A DNA stretch of 64,000 bases from Sorghum bicolor (Eukaryota; Streptophyta; Magnoliopsida; Poales; Poaceae), in NCBI RefSeq assembly GCF_000003195.3, contig NC_012878.2:55490629-55554628 (forward strand). The letters are read 5' to 3'. Positions within the stretch are counted from its first letter, which is position 1, and each line of letters starts with the position of its first letter. Shown here one piece after another: positions 45,897 through 60,939 of this stretch. A program made the position numbers and the translations under genes. A model generated the notes under the pieces. It did no database searches and was not told where the DNA came from. It was given only the letters and a program-made list of their open reading frames with translations.

Positions 45897-46140
45897 GGCC
45901 TTGTTTAGATCACTCTAAAATTCGAAAACTTTTCAAGATTTCTCGTCACATCAAATCTTGTGACACATACATAGAGCACTAAATATATACGAAAATAAAA
46001 ACTAATTGCATAATTTATCTATATTTTACAAGACGAATTTTTTGAGTCTAGTTAGTCTATAGTTAGATAATAACTATCAAGTACAAACGAAAATGCTACG
46101 GTGTCAAGATCCAAAAACTTTTCATATCTAAACAAAGACC
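45897..46140. mobile_element. Tourist-like MITE, GGCCTTGTTTAG family (copy 10)
   Basis: GGCCTTGTTTAGATCACTC at the left, ATCTAAACAAAGACC at the right, with ATA duplicated on each side (45894-45896 and 46141-46143). 244 bp. Confidence 0.85.
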
Positions 46141-46529
46141 ATAGTGAGAAGTGAGAAACAGACTCTTGCATTGCGTCACGAGTTTAAACCAACCGTTGAG
46201 TGTTCATACGACATGCCACCGCGCGCCGCCCTTCTAGATTACCGGTAGTACTTACTACTCCTTCCTATACGTCGCAGGTAGGTAGACACGCGGACGCGGC
46301 AGAGTAGGCACAAGTTGCAGAATTAATCTAGAAGACGAACTACTAGGTAATCTCCCGTGCAGATAACATAAAGAAGAAACCCCCTGATAGCCTGATTATG
46401 CATGCCATCACAAGTCAAATGCTCATGCATCTAGATTCTAGAAGAAACAATGATAGGAACCCCCAGAAACAACACTCAGCAACAACCTGAACTGAGCCGG
46501 AGTCAGCTCCGCTCCTTCCGCGCGGTGAG

Positions 46530-46808
46530 CCGGTGACACCATTGCTGACGTTTTTCAGCGGCTCGCTCCGATCCATCGCACGCGCGCACAGGGATTACTA
46601 TTGCCATGCTTTCTCAGTCACAGGTGGTTCATTCTTGGGGACAAAGTTAAGGAAGAAGATTAGAAGAATAAGAAGGCGCCGATATAGGGAGAAGGGAACT
46701 GTTGACACGCAAAAATGTCCCGGCATGGAAACTGGTTGCACCATCAAATTCATGGCATACAAGAGACGTGCTAGAGGATATTTGGCACAACACAACTCGA
46801 AGCACAAA
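46530..46808. repeat. Dispersed repeat shared with 47318-47520, upstream of the HSF gene
   Basis: TGACGTTTTTCAGCGGCTCGCTCC near 46545 and GGTTCATTCTTGGGGACAAA near 46625 recur near 47318 and 47375. The TGACACCATTGCTGACG start matches, inverted, the segment ending near 47530. A Tourist-like MITE adjoins at 46809. Confidence 0.65.
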
Positions 46809-47029
46809 GGCCTTGTTGCAAAATGAACGTTGTAGCAATTTTTGTTTATATTTGACAAATATTGTCTAATAATGGACTAATAGACTCAAAAAATTCGTCT
46901 CGTAAATTATAAACAAACTGTGTAATTAGTTACTTTTTATTTATATTTAATGCTCCATGCATATGTCACAAGATTCAATCTAATGAGAAATTTTGAAAAG
47001 TTTTGTAAAATTTTTGAGAGTAAACAAAT
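46809..47029. mobile_element. Decayed Tourist-like MITE (copy 11)
   Basis: Starts GGCCTTGTTGCAAAATGAAC. The interior has TTGACAAATATTGTCTAATA and TATATTTAATGCTCCATGC. The right end GAGAGTAAACAAATG is eroded. Confidence 0.65.
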
Positions 47030-47062
47030 GTAGAAGAAGATGACGCTGCCTTGCCGAAAGTA

Positions 47063-47172
47063 CTGTTCGTTTGGCTGATAAGCTATAGTAGAAAATATTG
47101 TTGGCTGATTTATTGTGAAAAAAAAACACTGTTGAATGGTTGTTAAATTCGGCTAATAAACTCAAACGAACG
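47063..47172. repeat. Short MITE-like repeat (GGCTGATAAG family)
   Basis: TGTTCGTTTGGCTGATAAGC at the left and AATAAACTCAAACGAACGAG at the right form terminal inverted repeats. The interior TTGGCTGATTTATTGTGAAA is shared with the other copies. Confidence 0.65.
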
Positions 47173-47317
47173 AGCTCGCCCGATTGCCCTGTTGCTAGGC
47201 CAGCCACAATGCCTGGCCCTAGTGAAACCCTCTTTTCTCTAGAGTCCGAACCGATTTGTGTCTAAATTTGTTTTTTATCTATTTTGACGTGAGAAACTTA
47301 GAGAACGCGTTTTGGTA

Positions 47318-47520
47318 ACGTTTTTCAGTGGCTCGCTCCATCTCACAGGATTATTGTCATGCTTATCAGTCTCAGTTGGTTCATTCTTGGGGACAAAAAG
47401 TGAAGGAAGAATAATAATAAGAAGGGATGGCACCCGCGGCGCAGACACAGGGGACGAAGCGTCCAGGCCGGGCCGTCGCCGTTGTGCGAGTGCGATGGAG
47501 CGAGCCGCTGGAAAACGTCA
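47318..47520. mobile_element. Short inverted-repeat element (MITE-like)
   Basis: AACGTTTTTCAGTGGCTCGC at the left and GCGAGCCGCTGGAAAACGT at the right are long imperfect inverted repeats about 200 bp apart. The same sequence starts the repeat at 46530. No target duplication was settled. Confidence 0.55.
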
Positions 47521-47744
47521 GCTATGGTGTCATCTCCCGTGCGTGCGTGCGCTCGTAGCCATAGCCACTCGCTTGGTGATCCACGATCCTCTTTTTTTCC
47601 ACGGCGCACGGCCGGCAGTCCGGCACCGGCGCACCGCTGAAAAGTCTCGCTCGCCTGCATGCCGAGACCGAGCTCACATTCACATCCTGCCCGCGATGAC
47701 CCGACGGGCGACTTGCCCGGAAAAAAAAAGGCGTACGTCTCGCT

Positions 47745-47776
47745 CGCCTGCCCCTGCCCCTGCCCCTGCCCCTGCC
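47745..47776. repeat. (CCCCTG)n hexanucleotide repeat
   Basis: About five CCCCTG units in the region upstream of the HSF gene. Confidence 0.85.
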
Positions 47777-48287
47777 AGTAATTCGGGCATTCGGCTCGCT
47801 CTCCGCAGTTCAGCTTCAGCTTCTTGGCAGCTCCGTGTTCCAGCCGACGCGCATGCCGCAGGTGGGGGCGTTGGAAGATTCCAACCGGCTCCTGGCTGGA
47901 GCTGACCGACGTCACTGGAGACCGACGGTCTCCGGCGATATCGCGCGACGACGTGGCGCCGTGCCGCCCTGAGTGGAACCTGTCTCTACGTTCTCCAAGT
48001 CAGGGAATGGAATGGAAGGGTCGGAGCACATGCGCACACACCACACTGCAGGAGGTCGAGAGAGATCCCGCCGCCCTGTTGCTGCCCGTTCCACTCATGC
48101 AGACGACCGACCTGGCGACCGGTCCGGTCCGGTCCGGCCAACAGCTACCGAAAGCTGGCTCGCTGCTGGTGCCTGGTGCTGACCGAGACCGAACCTCATG
48201 CTTTGCCCGTGCGCGCGCGCTGGCTGGCTGCCTGGGTGGCGGCGAACTTTGACGACGGCCCGTCCGGCCGCCCGACCGGTTTCCCCC

Positions 48288-48295
48288 TTCTGGAA
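48288..48295. promoter_or_regulatory. Heat-shock-element-like half palindrome (TTCTGGAA)
   Basis: Fits TTCnnGAA, two of the three units of a heat shock element, about 1.1 kb upstream of the HSF start codon. A chance match is possible. Confidence 0.25.
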
Positions 48296-48802
48296 GCAAC
48301 GCATTGGCAAAGGGGGCCCATGGAGCGGCCAACGCATTGGTCAGTCAAATCTCAAGCGCCCCATGCAACGACCAGCCGCCGATGCGCGCGCGCCCGGGAT
48401 GCGCTGCGCGCGCGGGCGCCACCGAGAGCGAGCTCAGCCCCGTGTCCAGGCGTCCACGTCCGCGTCGTCGTCCGAGTCCCTGGTGGCCGCCGCGCACCCG
48501 GACACACAACCCAACCCCCCGTTATAAGACCGCCGCGCGACGGCGCACGCCACCCCGATCCCCCCTCGATTCATCGGCCCCTTGGCTCTGCCGCCGTGCC
48601 GCGTGCGTCTGAGCTGATGCGAGCTAGCCGAACCGGGCCAAATCCTAGCAAGTTGCCGCGGTCTCGTGCCCGCGCGCGCCAACCGGGCAGCCTTCCGTGA
48701 CCTCCCTTTCCCTTCGGTAGCAGCTGCAGCTCTTATCTTCGTCGTCGGCGGCGGCGGCCCGATTCCAGCGAAAGGCGGAGGAGTAACTAAAATAACTACT
48801 TA

Positions 48803-49132
48803 GGTGAGTGTGAGTCGACGCTGCTTCTCTTTTATATTCTTCTTATTTTAAAATGGGAAGAAAAATTCCTCTCTACTCGAAAACTCGTGCTTGATTCTTA
48901 CTTAGAATCCTGACTGGAGCTGGACCCGAACCAATCGGCCGCTGTGCCTAGTTTCTTTTTTAGTAATTTATTTAAGGCAAACTTTATTGGTTCACATAAA
49001 TGGTTACATCTGCCTAGTTGGTTGTTAGTAATTTGCATCTCAGATTCCTTCTTCGCTTCTACGGCTGCGGTTGGTTACCTGTTCGCCCGTACTCACCGAT
49101 CGACGCGTCTGTATCTACGTGTGTTCTTGCAG
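48803..49132 (+). other. Possible 5'-UTR intron of the HSF gene
   Basis: A donor TTAG|GTGAGTG near 48803 and a T-rich acceptor GTGTTCTTGCAG ending near 49132 flank AT-rich sequence between two GC-rich leader segments. Not proven. Confidence 0.4.
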
Positions 49133-49360
49133 CACCGGCGGAAAGTCGCCGTCGTCGGGGGCAGCTTGGCGAGAATTTTCCGCTACAGTTTCAGTGCGAA
49201 CCTGGCGCCGAGGGACCTGACGACGCCCAGTCCATTCTGGTGGGTAAGAGTAAGACGGAGTTGGGAAGCGGCGTTGAGACCCAGTGAATTCCTGCACACG
49301 CGCATCATTAGTCGGTGAGCGCGAGGGAGAGAAAGAGGAGTTGGAGGGACGCCGGACGGC

Positions 49361-51503
49361 ATGGAGGGTTGCAACTCGCACGGCGGTGGCGGCGGCGGAG
49401 GAGGAGGAGGAGGAGGAGGAGGGTCGAGCTCGCCGCCGCCGTTCCTCATCAAGACCTACGAGATGGTGGAGGACCCGGCGACGAACCACGTGGTGTCGTG
49501 GGGACCCGGCGGCGCCAGCTTCGTGGTGTGGAACCCGCCGGACTTCTCGCGGGACCTGCTGCCCAAGTACTTCAAGCACAACAACTTCTCCAGCTTCATC
49601 AGGCAGCTCAACACATACGTGAGTCACTCTAGTCTCTAATCCGTGTATGTGTGGCCCATTTCTTCGTCACAAATTTTGCTGTGAAGAGATGTTGCTGTTG
49701 CGCGTCTATGTTCACCATTTCCTATATCCGTATCTGCTTTAGACGATGTGTATTTTTTTTTTCCTTCGCAGTTTTTGCATGTTTAGTTGGCACCAAACAC
49801 GTGCTTCGAATTTCAGTGCTGGAAACAAAATCCGTACTGTGAACGGTCATGATGTGGCATGGCATTCAATTCAAGGTGTTTTCATGTTTTTTTGCACGGA
49901 ATTCTGTATGCTCTGTTTCTAGTTCTGCAAGAAACCCATGTTTTCCATTTATTTTCTCATCATCCTCTCCTCTTGTTTCCCGGTGCTCGAGCTTGGTTGA
50001 CGGAATGCTCCATGACTTCGCCGTGGTTCTGGTTCGGAACTGCTATTGCAAGTCAGCATGCAATTTTCCATGCTTCATCCGAACAAAATGTTTTTTTTTA
50101 AAAAAGAACTAAAATGCTTTTCTCTTTCCCCTTCCGTCCTTGTACACATGTTCATGTCACTGTCAAGGCAATGCCAAGACTGCCTGGTACCAAGTTAGCA
50201 AATTCATCATTTTTACCATGGAATCGTAAGCTCTGAAATGACAAATCTTTTTAAATTTAACAGTTGGTCCCTCATGGTATCTGTCTGTATCTTCACTTTC
50301 TGCTTGCTAACTTCATTTTCCCTTTTTCAGGGTTTCCGAAAGATCGATCCAGAGAGATGGGAGTTTGCCAACGACGACTTCATACGGGGACACACGCACC
50401 TTCTGAAGAACATCCACCGGCGCAAACCGGTGCACAGCCACTCGCTGCAGACGCAGGTGAACGGGCCATTAGCGGAGTCCGAGAGGCGCGAGCTTGAGGA
50501 CGAGATCAACAGGCTCAAGTACGAGAAGAGCCTGCTGCTGGCAGATCTCCAGAGGCAGAACCAGCAGCGGTGCGGGATCAGCTGGCAGATGCAGTCGCTG
50601 GAGAGCAGGCTGGTGGCGATGGAGGAGCGCCAGAGGCACATCGTGGCGTCCCTGTGTGACATCCTGCAGAGACACGGGGTTGTTCCGGGCTCGACGACGA
50701 CGACGCTGGAGATGGAGACGCCGGCGGACCACTTCAGCAAGAAGAGGAGGGTGCCGAAGTTCGGTTTCTTCGTCGACGCCGACGAACCCAAGGTGGAAGA
50801 ACAGCAGGTGCCGTCGTTCCTGCAGACGGTGGGAGGAGTAGTAGCAGAGACACCAGGCATGTCTCCGATCCGCCTTTTGAATGATGAGCCGTTTGAGAAG
50901 ATGGAGCTGGCCTTGGTGTCGCTGGAGAATTTCTTCCAGAGGGCAACCCATTCGCCTGCTGCCAATGACATTGACATGTACGCTGGTGGTGCTGCTGAAC
51001 CACCCAGCCCTGCTCTGAGTCTCGGGGAGATGTTCTCAGTCTCAGCACCAATGGATACCAGTATCAATCTGCAGTCATCAGCTCGCCACTGCCAGAATCC
51101 CTTTGCTTCCACCTCAGGGCAAGACCAGTCGTCATCTCCATTGGCACAAGCAGAACCTCCGAGCTACGACGCCCGGAGCCCGATCCTGCCATTGGCACAG
51201 CTCCATGAATATGCCCCTAGGGCAGCTGAAGTCGATATGAACTCTGACACCACAACTGGCGACACTTCACAAGATGAGACCACCAGTGAAACTGAAGGTT
51301 CCCATTTGCCGGCCAAGGCGAACGATATATTCTGGGAGCAGTTTCTCAAAGACGAAGAGGGTAAAATAGAAGCAAAGGAAGATGTGAAGACTGCCGTAGA
51401 CCGCAGCTGTCGTCGTCTACAGGACAATGTTGATCAGATCACTGAGCAGATGGGGCAGCTCGATTCAGCTGAGAACGGCTCTTATGCACCCCAGACTTAC
51501 TGA
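49361..51503 (+). CDS. HSFA4: Heat shock transcription factor, class A4
   Basis: Two exons (49361-49618 and 50331-51503) join in frame to give 476 aa. The intron falls inside the DNA-binding domain (NTY|GFRKID), the conserved HSF position. Order: a 14-residue Gly run (8-21); winged-helix DNA-binding domain (28-119); HR-A/B coiled coil (about 136-200) with the class A insertion; nuclear signal KKRR (223-226); a possible activator segment [12 protein letters not shown] (277-288); an AHA motif [12 protein letters not shown] (418-429); and a leucine-spaced export-type signal (about 448-464, [11 protein letters not shown]). The AHA motif and C-terminal tail are typical of HSFA4 and mark it as an activator. 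HSFA4 proteins respond to oxidative and heat stress; in rice, loss of the HsfA4d/Spl7 gene causes spontaneous lesions. It lies tail to tail with an SnRK1-alpha gene, as I recall for rice Spl7 and OSK1. Confidence 0.95.
49380..49422 (+). repeat. GGN-repeat coding for poly-Gly in the HSF
   Basis: GGC/GGA triplets encode 14 consecutive Gly just before the DNA-binding domain. Likely variable in length between lines. Confidence 0.9.
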
Positions 51504-52471
51504 TATCACAACATCGGTGCTGACCCATGTAGTCCATTTGTAAAGCTACAGCGCTGTACATTATAGACTAGTTTACGCCACCTTAGTTCCTTAAATGCCC
51601 GGATAGTATAGCTAGCTAAGTCTTTTCTAGCATTTCCTACTGTAAAAGGTAAAATTATCTGCTGACCCATGTACATTGTGTCCTTGTTCTGAAGTCGATT
51701 ATGTAGAGCTAGAGGAGCACAGATTCAGTTATTTGCAGTCCTTAAGCTCTTCCGTTGCTGTGCTTGAGTGTGTACCCCTTTCTGATAAATCCTATCGGAT
51801 GCATCTTATAATACCTAAGGTCATATTTAGTTGAAGGTGTTAAAATTTAACAGATACTGTAGTATTTTTGTTTTATTTAGAAAGTAGTGTCTAATCATGG
51901 ACTAATTAGACTCAAAAGATTCGTCTCTTAAATTATTCTCTAACTGTATTTTTAGTTTCGTAAATAATCTATATTTAATACTCCATGTATGTGTCCAAAC
52001 ATTTAATGTGATAGAAGTTAAAGTTTAACTCCCTCAACCAAATAGGGCCTAAAACAGTTATCTGATGAATGTGCACCTCCTGTGACATCTAATTATTGTC
52101 TCTCCTGTTATGTCAGAGCTGACACTGGTACGTCAACGGGAAAACTTTCTTTTCAATTTTCAATGGGACATTTCAGTCTGGGTATCATGCTAGCAAGATC
52201 ACCTTATAAAGGGATAACATGTCCAAGGAGACCAAAAATTTCTCGCATCATCTAATTGAGGAAGTAGCCTGGGGCTCGCCTGTGGCCTCTTGTTTAGGAC
52301 CTTTGGTGACAACCGTCTAGGCAAACCAGGACCTGCCTCTAATGTTTACATACTCCAGAAAATATAATCTACTGGAGGATAAACATATGTTCATTATGTA
52401 CATCTCAAATGTAACTTTAAACTCCAGTGGGTGCATCAAGGATTGTGCTTGGGAAGCCAATCATGTCAGGT
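51504..52471. other. Convergent 3' spacer between HSF and SnRK1 genes
   Basis: Holds the 3' UTRs of both genes, which point at each other, and one Tourist-like MITE (51819-52049). No further gene. Confidence 0.5.
51819..52049. mobile_element. Tourist-like MITE between two convergent genes (copy 12)
   Basis: GGTCATATTTAGTTGAAGG at the left and CCAAATAGGGCC at the right, flanked by TAA (51816-51818 and 52050-52052). Interior ACTAATTAGACTCAAAAGAT and TATATTTAATACTCCATG match the family. 231 bp. Confidence 0.85.
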
Positions 52472-55915
<3,444 letters not shown>

Positions 55916-57352
55916 CTCGCTGCCGGGGAGACGCCGCGAGCTGGGTCCCGCCCGCCGGAGCAGGCGGCGGAGGCGCGGCTCGCGGCGGATACGAGGCCGG
56001 GGAGGGGGGGCGGGGGGAGCTCGGGAGAGAAGCCCAGCGGAGGAGAGGCGGAATGCGCCTGACACACGAGTGACGCGAGAGAGAGAAAGGTGGGGTGGGG
56101 GGGAGAGAAAAGCGAGGCTCACATGGGACCTACCGCGGTGGCGGGCCTCGAGGGCGTCGTGTGATCGTGTCCGCTCGCGGCGCGCGGAGATTCGTGCGTG
56201 CGCGGGGGACCCGGGCGAGCGATCCGGCACGTCGACTCCGGGCCCCGGACGGACGGGAGGCCGGGAGAGGGGGACGGTTTGGCGTTTTCGGGCGTTTCGG
56301 TGGGCGCGTGGGATTGGCCGTGCCCGCGGCACTAATTTGGCAGGTGGATCTCTCGCGGTGTCCTCTAGTACTATGCCTACGTGACGCGCGCTCAGACCGG
56401 GCTCTTCACCTGATGCATCAGCATCACTTCTGCCTCGCGACTGCGCATCACAACGACACGACGCTCTACTCCTCCTGGTCGGTTGGTAGTACAGTATGTA
56501 TGGGCAAACAACGAGATGGAGGGCCTGTGTTGTGTATTTGATGAACATTGTAAAGATAATCTGGTTTAGCGTTAATATAGTCATAAATATCCATGTTTAT
56601 ACCTGATTTAAATACGGAATGCTAAATGGATATATTTGAATTCGTTTTATATGATAATTAGCTATCCAATTCTAGGTCCGTATTTGAAACAATGTGAATT
56701 TTTTCAATATTGCTTGTATCCATGAAAAACAATAGGGGTGTGCGTGACGTTCAATGGCGGAGCTTCTCAAGGCCAATAGGGGCCATGGCCACACCCTAAA
56801 CTTGTGTAAACTTCAGTATTTGCAGCCATTATGGCTTCATGAAACTAAAGATTAGCCTTGTCTTTAATGATTGGCTCCTGTTGGATTTAGGTCCAAGTTT
56901 TGCCACTTTGTGCGTTCATAGAGCGCAAAGTCTAACGCACAGGCGATCACTACGCATCAAGTGTGTCATGCGGGCCAACCTACTAGTCCTTGCCCCGCCG
57001 CACTGAAGGGGAAAGAAGAAGAAGAAGAAGAAGATACTGGCGGTAGGGTTCCAGCGTGAGGAAATTCATCTTCGACGGCTTTAGAAGGGATGGGGGGTCG
57101 TGACACGGCGGGGGCGAGGCGGTGGGGGCGTTGCACACCGACGTAGAAAGGGACAGTGGTTGGGCGAGGTAAGCGCGGAGCTCACCAGCGCCTTGTGATT
57201 ACAGGGAGGGCAAGGTCGAGGGTCGAGTGGCGCGGTGAGACGGTGGGCCGCTGGTGGCGGAAGTTGAGGGTGGGGGCAAGGGTGAGGATGCCACGGCCAG
57301 TGCACTGCCTTATGTTTAGGGGAGGGTGGGGGCGAGAGGCGGTGAAGCGCCC
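55916..57352. other. GC-rich upstream region of SnRK1 and beyond
   Basis: Probable leader and promoter of SnRK1 to about 56350, then AT-rich sequence. A CAATGGCGGAGCTTC near 56752 resembles the hAT ends at 16992. No gene seen. Confidence 0.4.
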
Positions 57353-59929
57353 CTGATAAACCAGGAACTCAAATGTGATACAATACTAGTCCCAGGAGGC
57401 TAGTAACACATTTATTACATCAGATAAGTTTCAGCGCAGTAGTCTCGGTAAGCGTGGACAAGGAAGGCACGCTATAATAATAAGACACCAAAATACAATA
57501 TAGGTCCAAAGGACCCAGAAACAAACGATATCACAATCGAACATCTGATGAGTCCCAATGCCACAGGCTTAGTTGGGTGCAGACACGACCTTACTCGAAC
57601 GCCACTTCGAGATCGAAGTCCGAATCTTCCTCTGTTTAATAAAGCAAGGGTGAGTACAAAGTACTCAGCAAATCCAACCTTTACCCTACGGAAGGGGATA
57701 ACAATATATATGCATATGGATAAATCAAGGATGAGGCTTAGTTTTATTTGCATAAAGCTATCTTTTTACACATGCAAGGTTTCATTTCACAAATACTGTT
57801 GTAAAAGACCTCTTTTTCCACATATGATAGTATTTCTAAAAAAATGGGGGTTTGATCATAATTTTAAGTGTTGTTGAACCCTTGTTCCCACAACACAATG
57901 ACAGTCTACCATTTATTTCCAAAATCACACTCTCTCACATGCTTTCACTCATCCCAACCGATCTAGTTGTTGAAACCAAACCATAACCCGTTCGAGACCG
58001 CGGACACGGCTATCCAGATAGATTTACACTCTGCAGAGGTTGTACACTTTTCCCACAAGTAGGATACCATAACTTACACCGTCGTGCAAGCACAGATCCA
58101 TCAAAGTCATTACCCTCCATAGCTAAGTAATGGCGCTCACCACGGGAACACTAAGGCCACATCTCATGATACGACAATAATTCACAAAGCTCTTTTCATA
58201 CAATTCCACAATTTCACATACATCACTTAGTGTCCCGTTGCACACCTGCCTCCAGGTGATTGCCATACTAACTAGAGGGATTTAGACTAAGCCTTTCCCA
58301 TGCAAGGCGAGTGGTTGTACGATAAATGAGTTAGGCAAGATGAATCATCAACTCAGTCCTTAATCAAGACAAGGCGGATATCTTCACGCTTAACCTCGCA
58401 AGGTATAAGCCACAACACCAAGGCATCCTCAAAAGAGATCCCATCCGCCCCATCTCCATAGTAATCACATCTATAACTTGTTCATTAACCCTTTCATAAT
58501 ACCCACAATTTATTTTCACCACTCACACCTTTTACTTTTAAAATTATTATATTTGAAAAATATAGCGATGAGTATCCAGGATGAGTAACAAGTCCTAAGC
58601 ATACTAAATAATAATATTTCTGTTATAGCATATTATTTGTTCCTAGGTTCAAACAAGACAGTTACCGGATGATTTCAATTCAAGGATGGCTATTCAACAG
58701 GTTTTAACTAAGCAACGAAAATACTTCGTACATATATCGTACATGCAATATTTAAAACGGCTTCTACGGGTTGTGTTTAAAAATAGGATCAATATGCATC
58801 AAAGGGGATCGGTTGGACTTGCCTCCGTCGGCGTCCTCGGCAAACTCCTGCTGACAGTCCGGGTCCTCGGCGTCAAACTCGCGGTACTCGTTTCCAACGT
58901 TCTCGTTTTCCGGCTCGTTCACTCCGTCAGCTAAAATACGCGACGAACGACACAGACAACAGGCACAGATAAATAATCATATAAATTCAAATGAGCTCCA
59001 AAAATCATGAAATTAATATGGGAGGTAGGTCATGATTTTAGATGAATTTAGGAAAAAGAATTATTAAAATCAGAGTTAGCATGTGGCATTTGTGAAATGG
59101 CCGGACTTTAATCATGCGAAAAAAGCTAACGATGATTAAGAAATACATGCTTCACGAGATGAATTTTGGCTGGTAGTGCATGTTGCATGCATGCATGTAC
59201 TATTTGGAGTTAATGCTTATGGCCCACACATGCATGGTTAGAGAGAAATTAGCAGGGGTCCTTAGAGCTCTTCTGTATGTCATGGTTCTATTCGTGGAGT
59301 TCTTGACAGTGAATCGGTACAGACAAATACAAGGAAAAATACAGAAAAATACTACAGAAAGACAGAGAAGAGCAAGGAGATGCTCATGAGCTGCTCACCT
59401 CGTCTTGCGACGACAGTCGAGCTCGGCTTATGCGTATGGCTGTATACGGTATACGCGAAGTGAGAGCGAGTGAGCGAGTGGGTGAACGTGTTTCTCGGGT
59501 GGTGAGAGTGAGCACCCGAGGCTGGCTTTTTATAGGCCAAAGCGCTCAGCTGCGTGCCATTAAAAATGCTACTGTAGCGCATGGTCGGTGACTAATTTCA
59601 TGCGAAGGACGATGTCCCATTTGCATGCACGTTGCAAGCAAATGGACGGTGCCTAATCACCGTGTCCTTGCATGCAGGTGCATGCAAATGGTCGGTGCAT
59701 GCTCGTCCTGCATGCATGCATGAGATATATATTCGTGTAGGTGCACTGCTATGTTTTCTTGCATGTAAGCTTGCTGGTACTTGCTGTTATTTGTGCGCGA
59801 AAAATAAATATGGATGGATTAGATGGAGATACTATAGAGCTCAAATTATTTTATAGTTTTTAAAATATATTTTAAAAATAATTTTTAATGCGAGTGATTT
59901 TTGAATGTGAATTTTTAGGATGTTACAGG
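57353..59929. mobile_element. Probable transposon remnant, class not settled
   Basis: Begins near CCCCTGATAAACCAGG, with AGTCCCAGGAGGCTAGTAAC and CACATTTATTACATCAGATA soon after, phrases I associate with repetitive grass DNA. It ends near TTTTAGGATGTTACAGG. The interior has no long open frame. TG..CA-like ends could mark an LTR, but no matching target duplication was found. Confidence 0.35.
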
Positions 59930-60169
59930 CGGGTGGCACGACGAGGCGACAGGAGCCACCAACTGCAGGCGGTGCAAGCCAGAGGCAGGCGGTGCTGGGG
60001 CGAGGACACGCCCGACTATGAGAAAGATGGGTCATGTGTTCTCTAAATGTGTGACCCACGACACATTAATGTTAACCTTATATGTATTTTGTTTTGTGAG
60101 TGTTGCATGTGATACGCAAAAAGAAAGCATCTTAAATGTATACTTACGACTAATTGATGGTTTCTAAGG

Positions 60170-60290
60170 TTGTTCGGCTGATTGTTTTTGTGGCTGTTAC
60201 TAATGCAGATTTGTTACGAGAGAAAAAAAACTATTCCATGGCTAAAAGTAATGTTGATTCTAGCTAATAAACTCAGTTCTCTATGGCTGA
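60170..60290. repeat. Short MITE-like repeat (GGCTGATAAG family), diverged
   Basis: TTGTTCGGCTGATTGTTTTT at the left, AGCTAATAAACTCAG at the right, with GAGAGAAAAAAAACTATTCC inside. Confidence 0.5.
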
Positions 60291-60396
60291 TATGGTTCAT
60301 CATAAAGGTTAAGTTTATAATTTAAAACTTCTCGCTTTGCTATTGTGTTCACCCAATTCTGATGGCTCCCTTTGCCATTATCAAATTCATGTCTAT

Positions 60397-60503
60397 TCAC
60401 TTGAGCTTATCAGCCAAATCTACCAGCAATTCGGTAGTCTTTTTCTCTCACAACAAATCACCAACAATACTTCCTGACATGGTTTATCAGCCAAACAAAC
60501 AAA
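60397..60503. repeat. Short MITE-like repeat (GGCTGATAAG family)
   Basis: GAGCTTATCAGCCAAATCTA to TTTATCAGCCAAACAAAC with TTTTTCTCTCACAACAAATC inside. Same orientation as 38571-38685. Confidence 0.6.
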
Positions 60504-60939
60504 TACAAGAACAATCATTTTTTCAGACTCCATTAGGATGGGATGGGATGGCCTAGCCCTAGCTTAAGCCACTATACGGCATGGTACACAGCCTAATAAG
60601 TCAGGGCGCATTGTGTTACGAAAACCATCCTTCACAGAACCAAAAACAAGACAAATCATTTTTCATGTAGAACCCTCTTTGCTCCAAAATTGCCAATTGG
60701 AGTATTTATATATCTGCAGAATATACTAATTGGAGTATTTCTAATTGGAGTATTTTTCATGTAGAATCCTCTTTCCTGTTTCCTGGGAAACAACCCACAA
60801 CACTTACTGTTTCTACTTCTAATATTCCATCAGCCAATATACATAATGCCTTGCACCAGCAGTAAAAGTTGCACACTCGAACTCACGTACAGTAAAAAAA
60901 GGAGTACAACTAGCAGCTTGTAACTTGGGCACTTGACGT
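60504..60939. other. 3' flank of the WD40 gene
   Basis: Contains three near-repeats of TTGGAGTATTT near 60700-60755. No gene seen; includes the minus-strand 3' UTR. Confidence 0.4.

Noticed and set aside
45011..45908. Open frames with Gly/Ala/Arg/Pro-rich products
   Set aside because: They lie inside the GGGCCGGCCCG-rich hAT element; no transposase motifs.
47312..48700. GC-rich open frames on both strands upstream of the HSF gene
   Set aside because: No domain, overlapping frames, and the stretch includes an inverted-repeat element and a hexanucleotide repeat.
50327..51112. 261-aa minus-strand open frame
   Set aside because: Exact antisense shadow of HSF exon 2.
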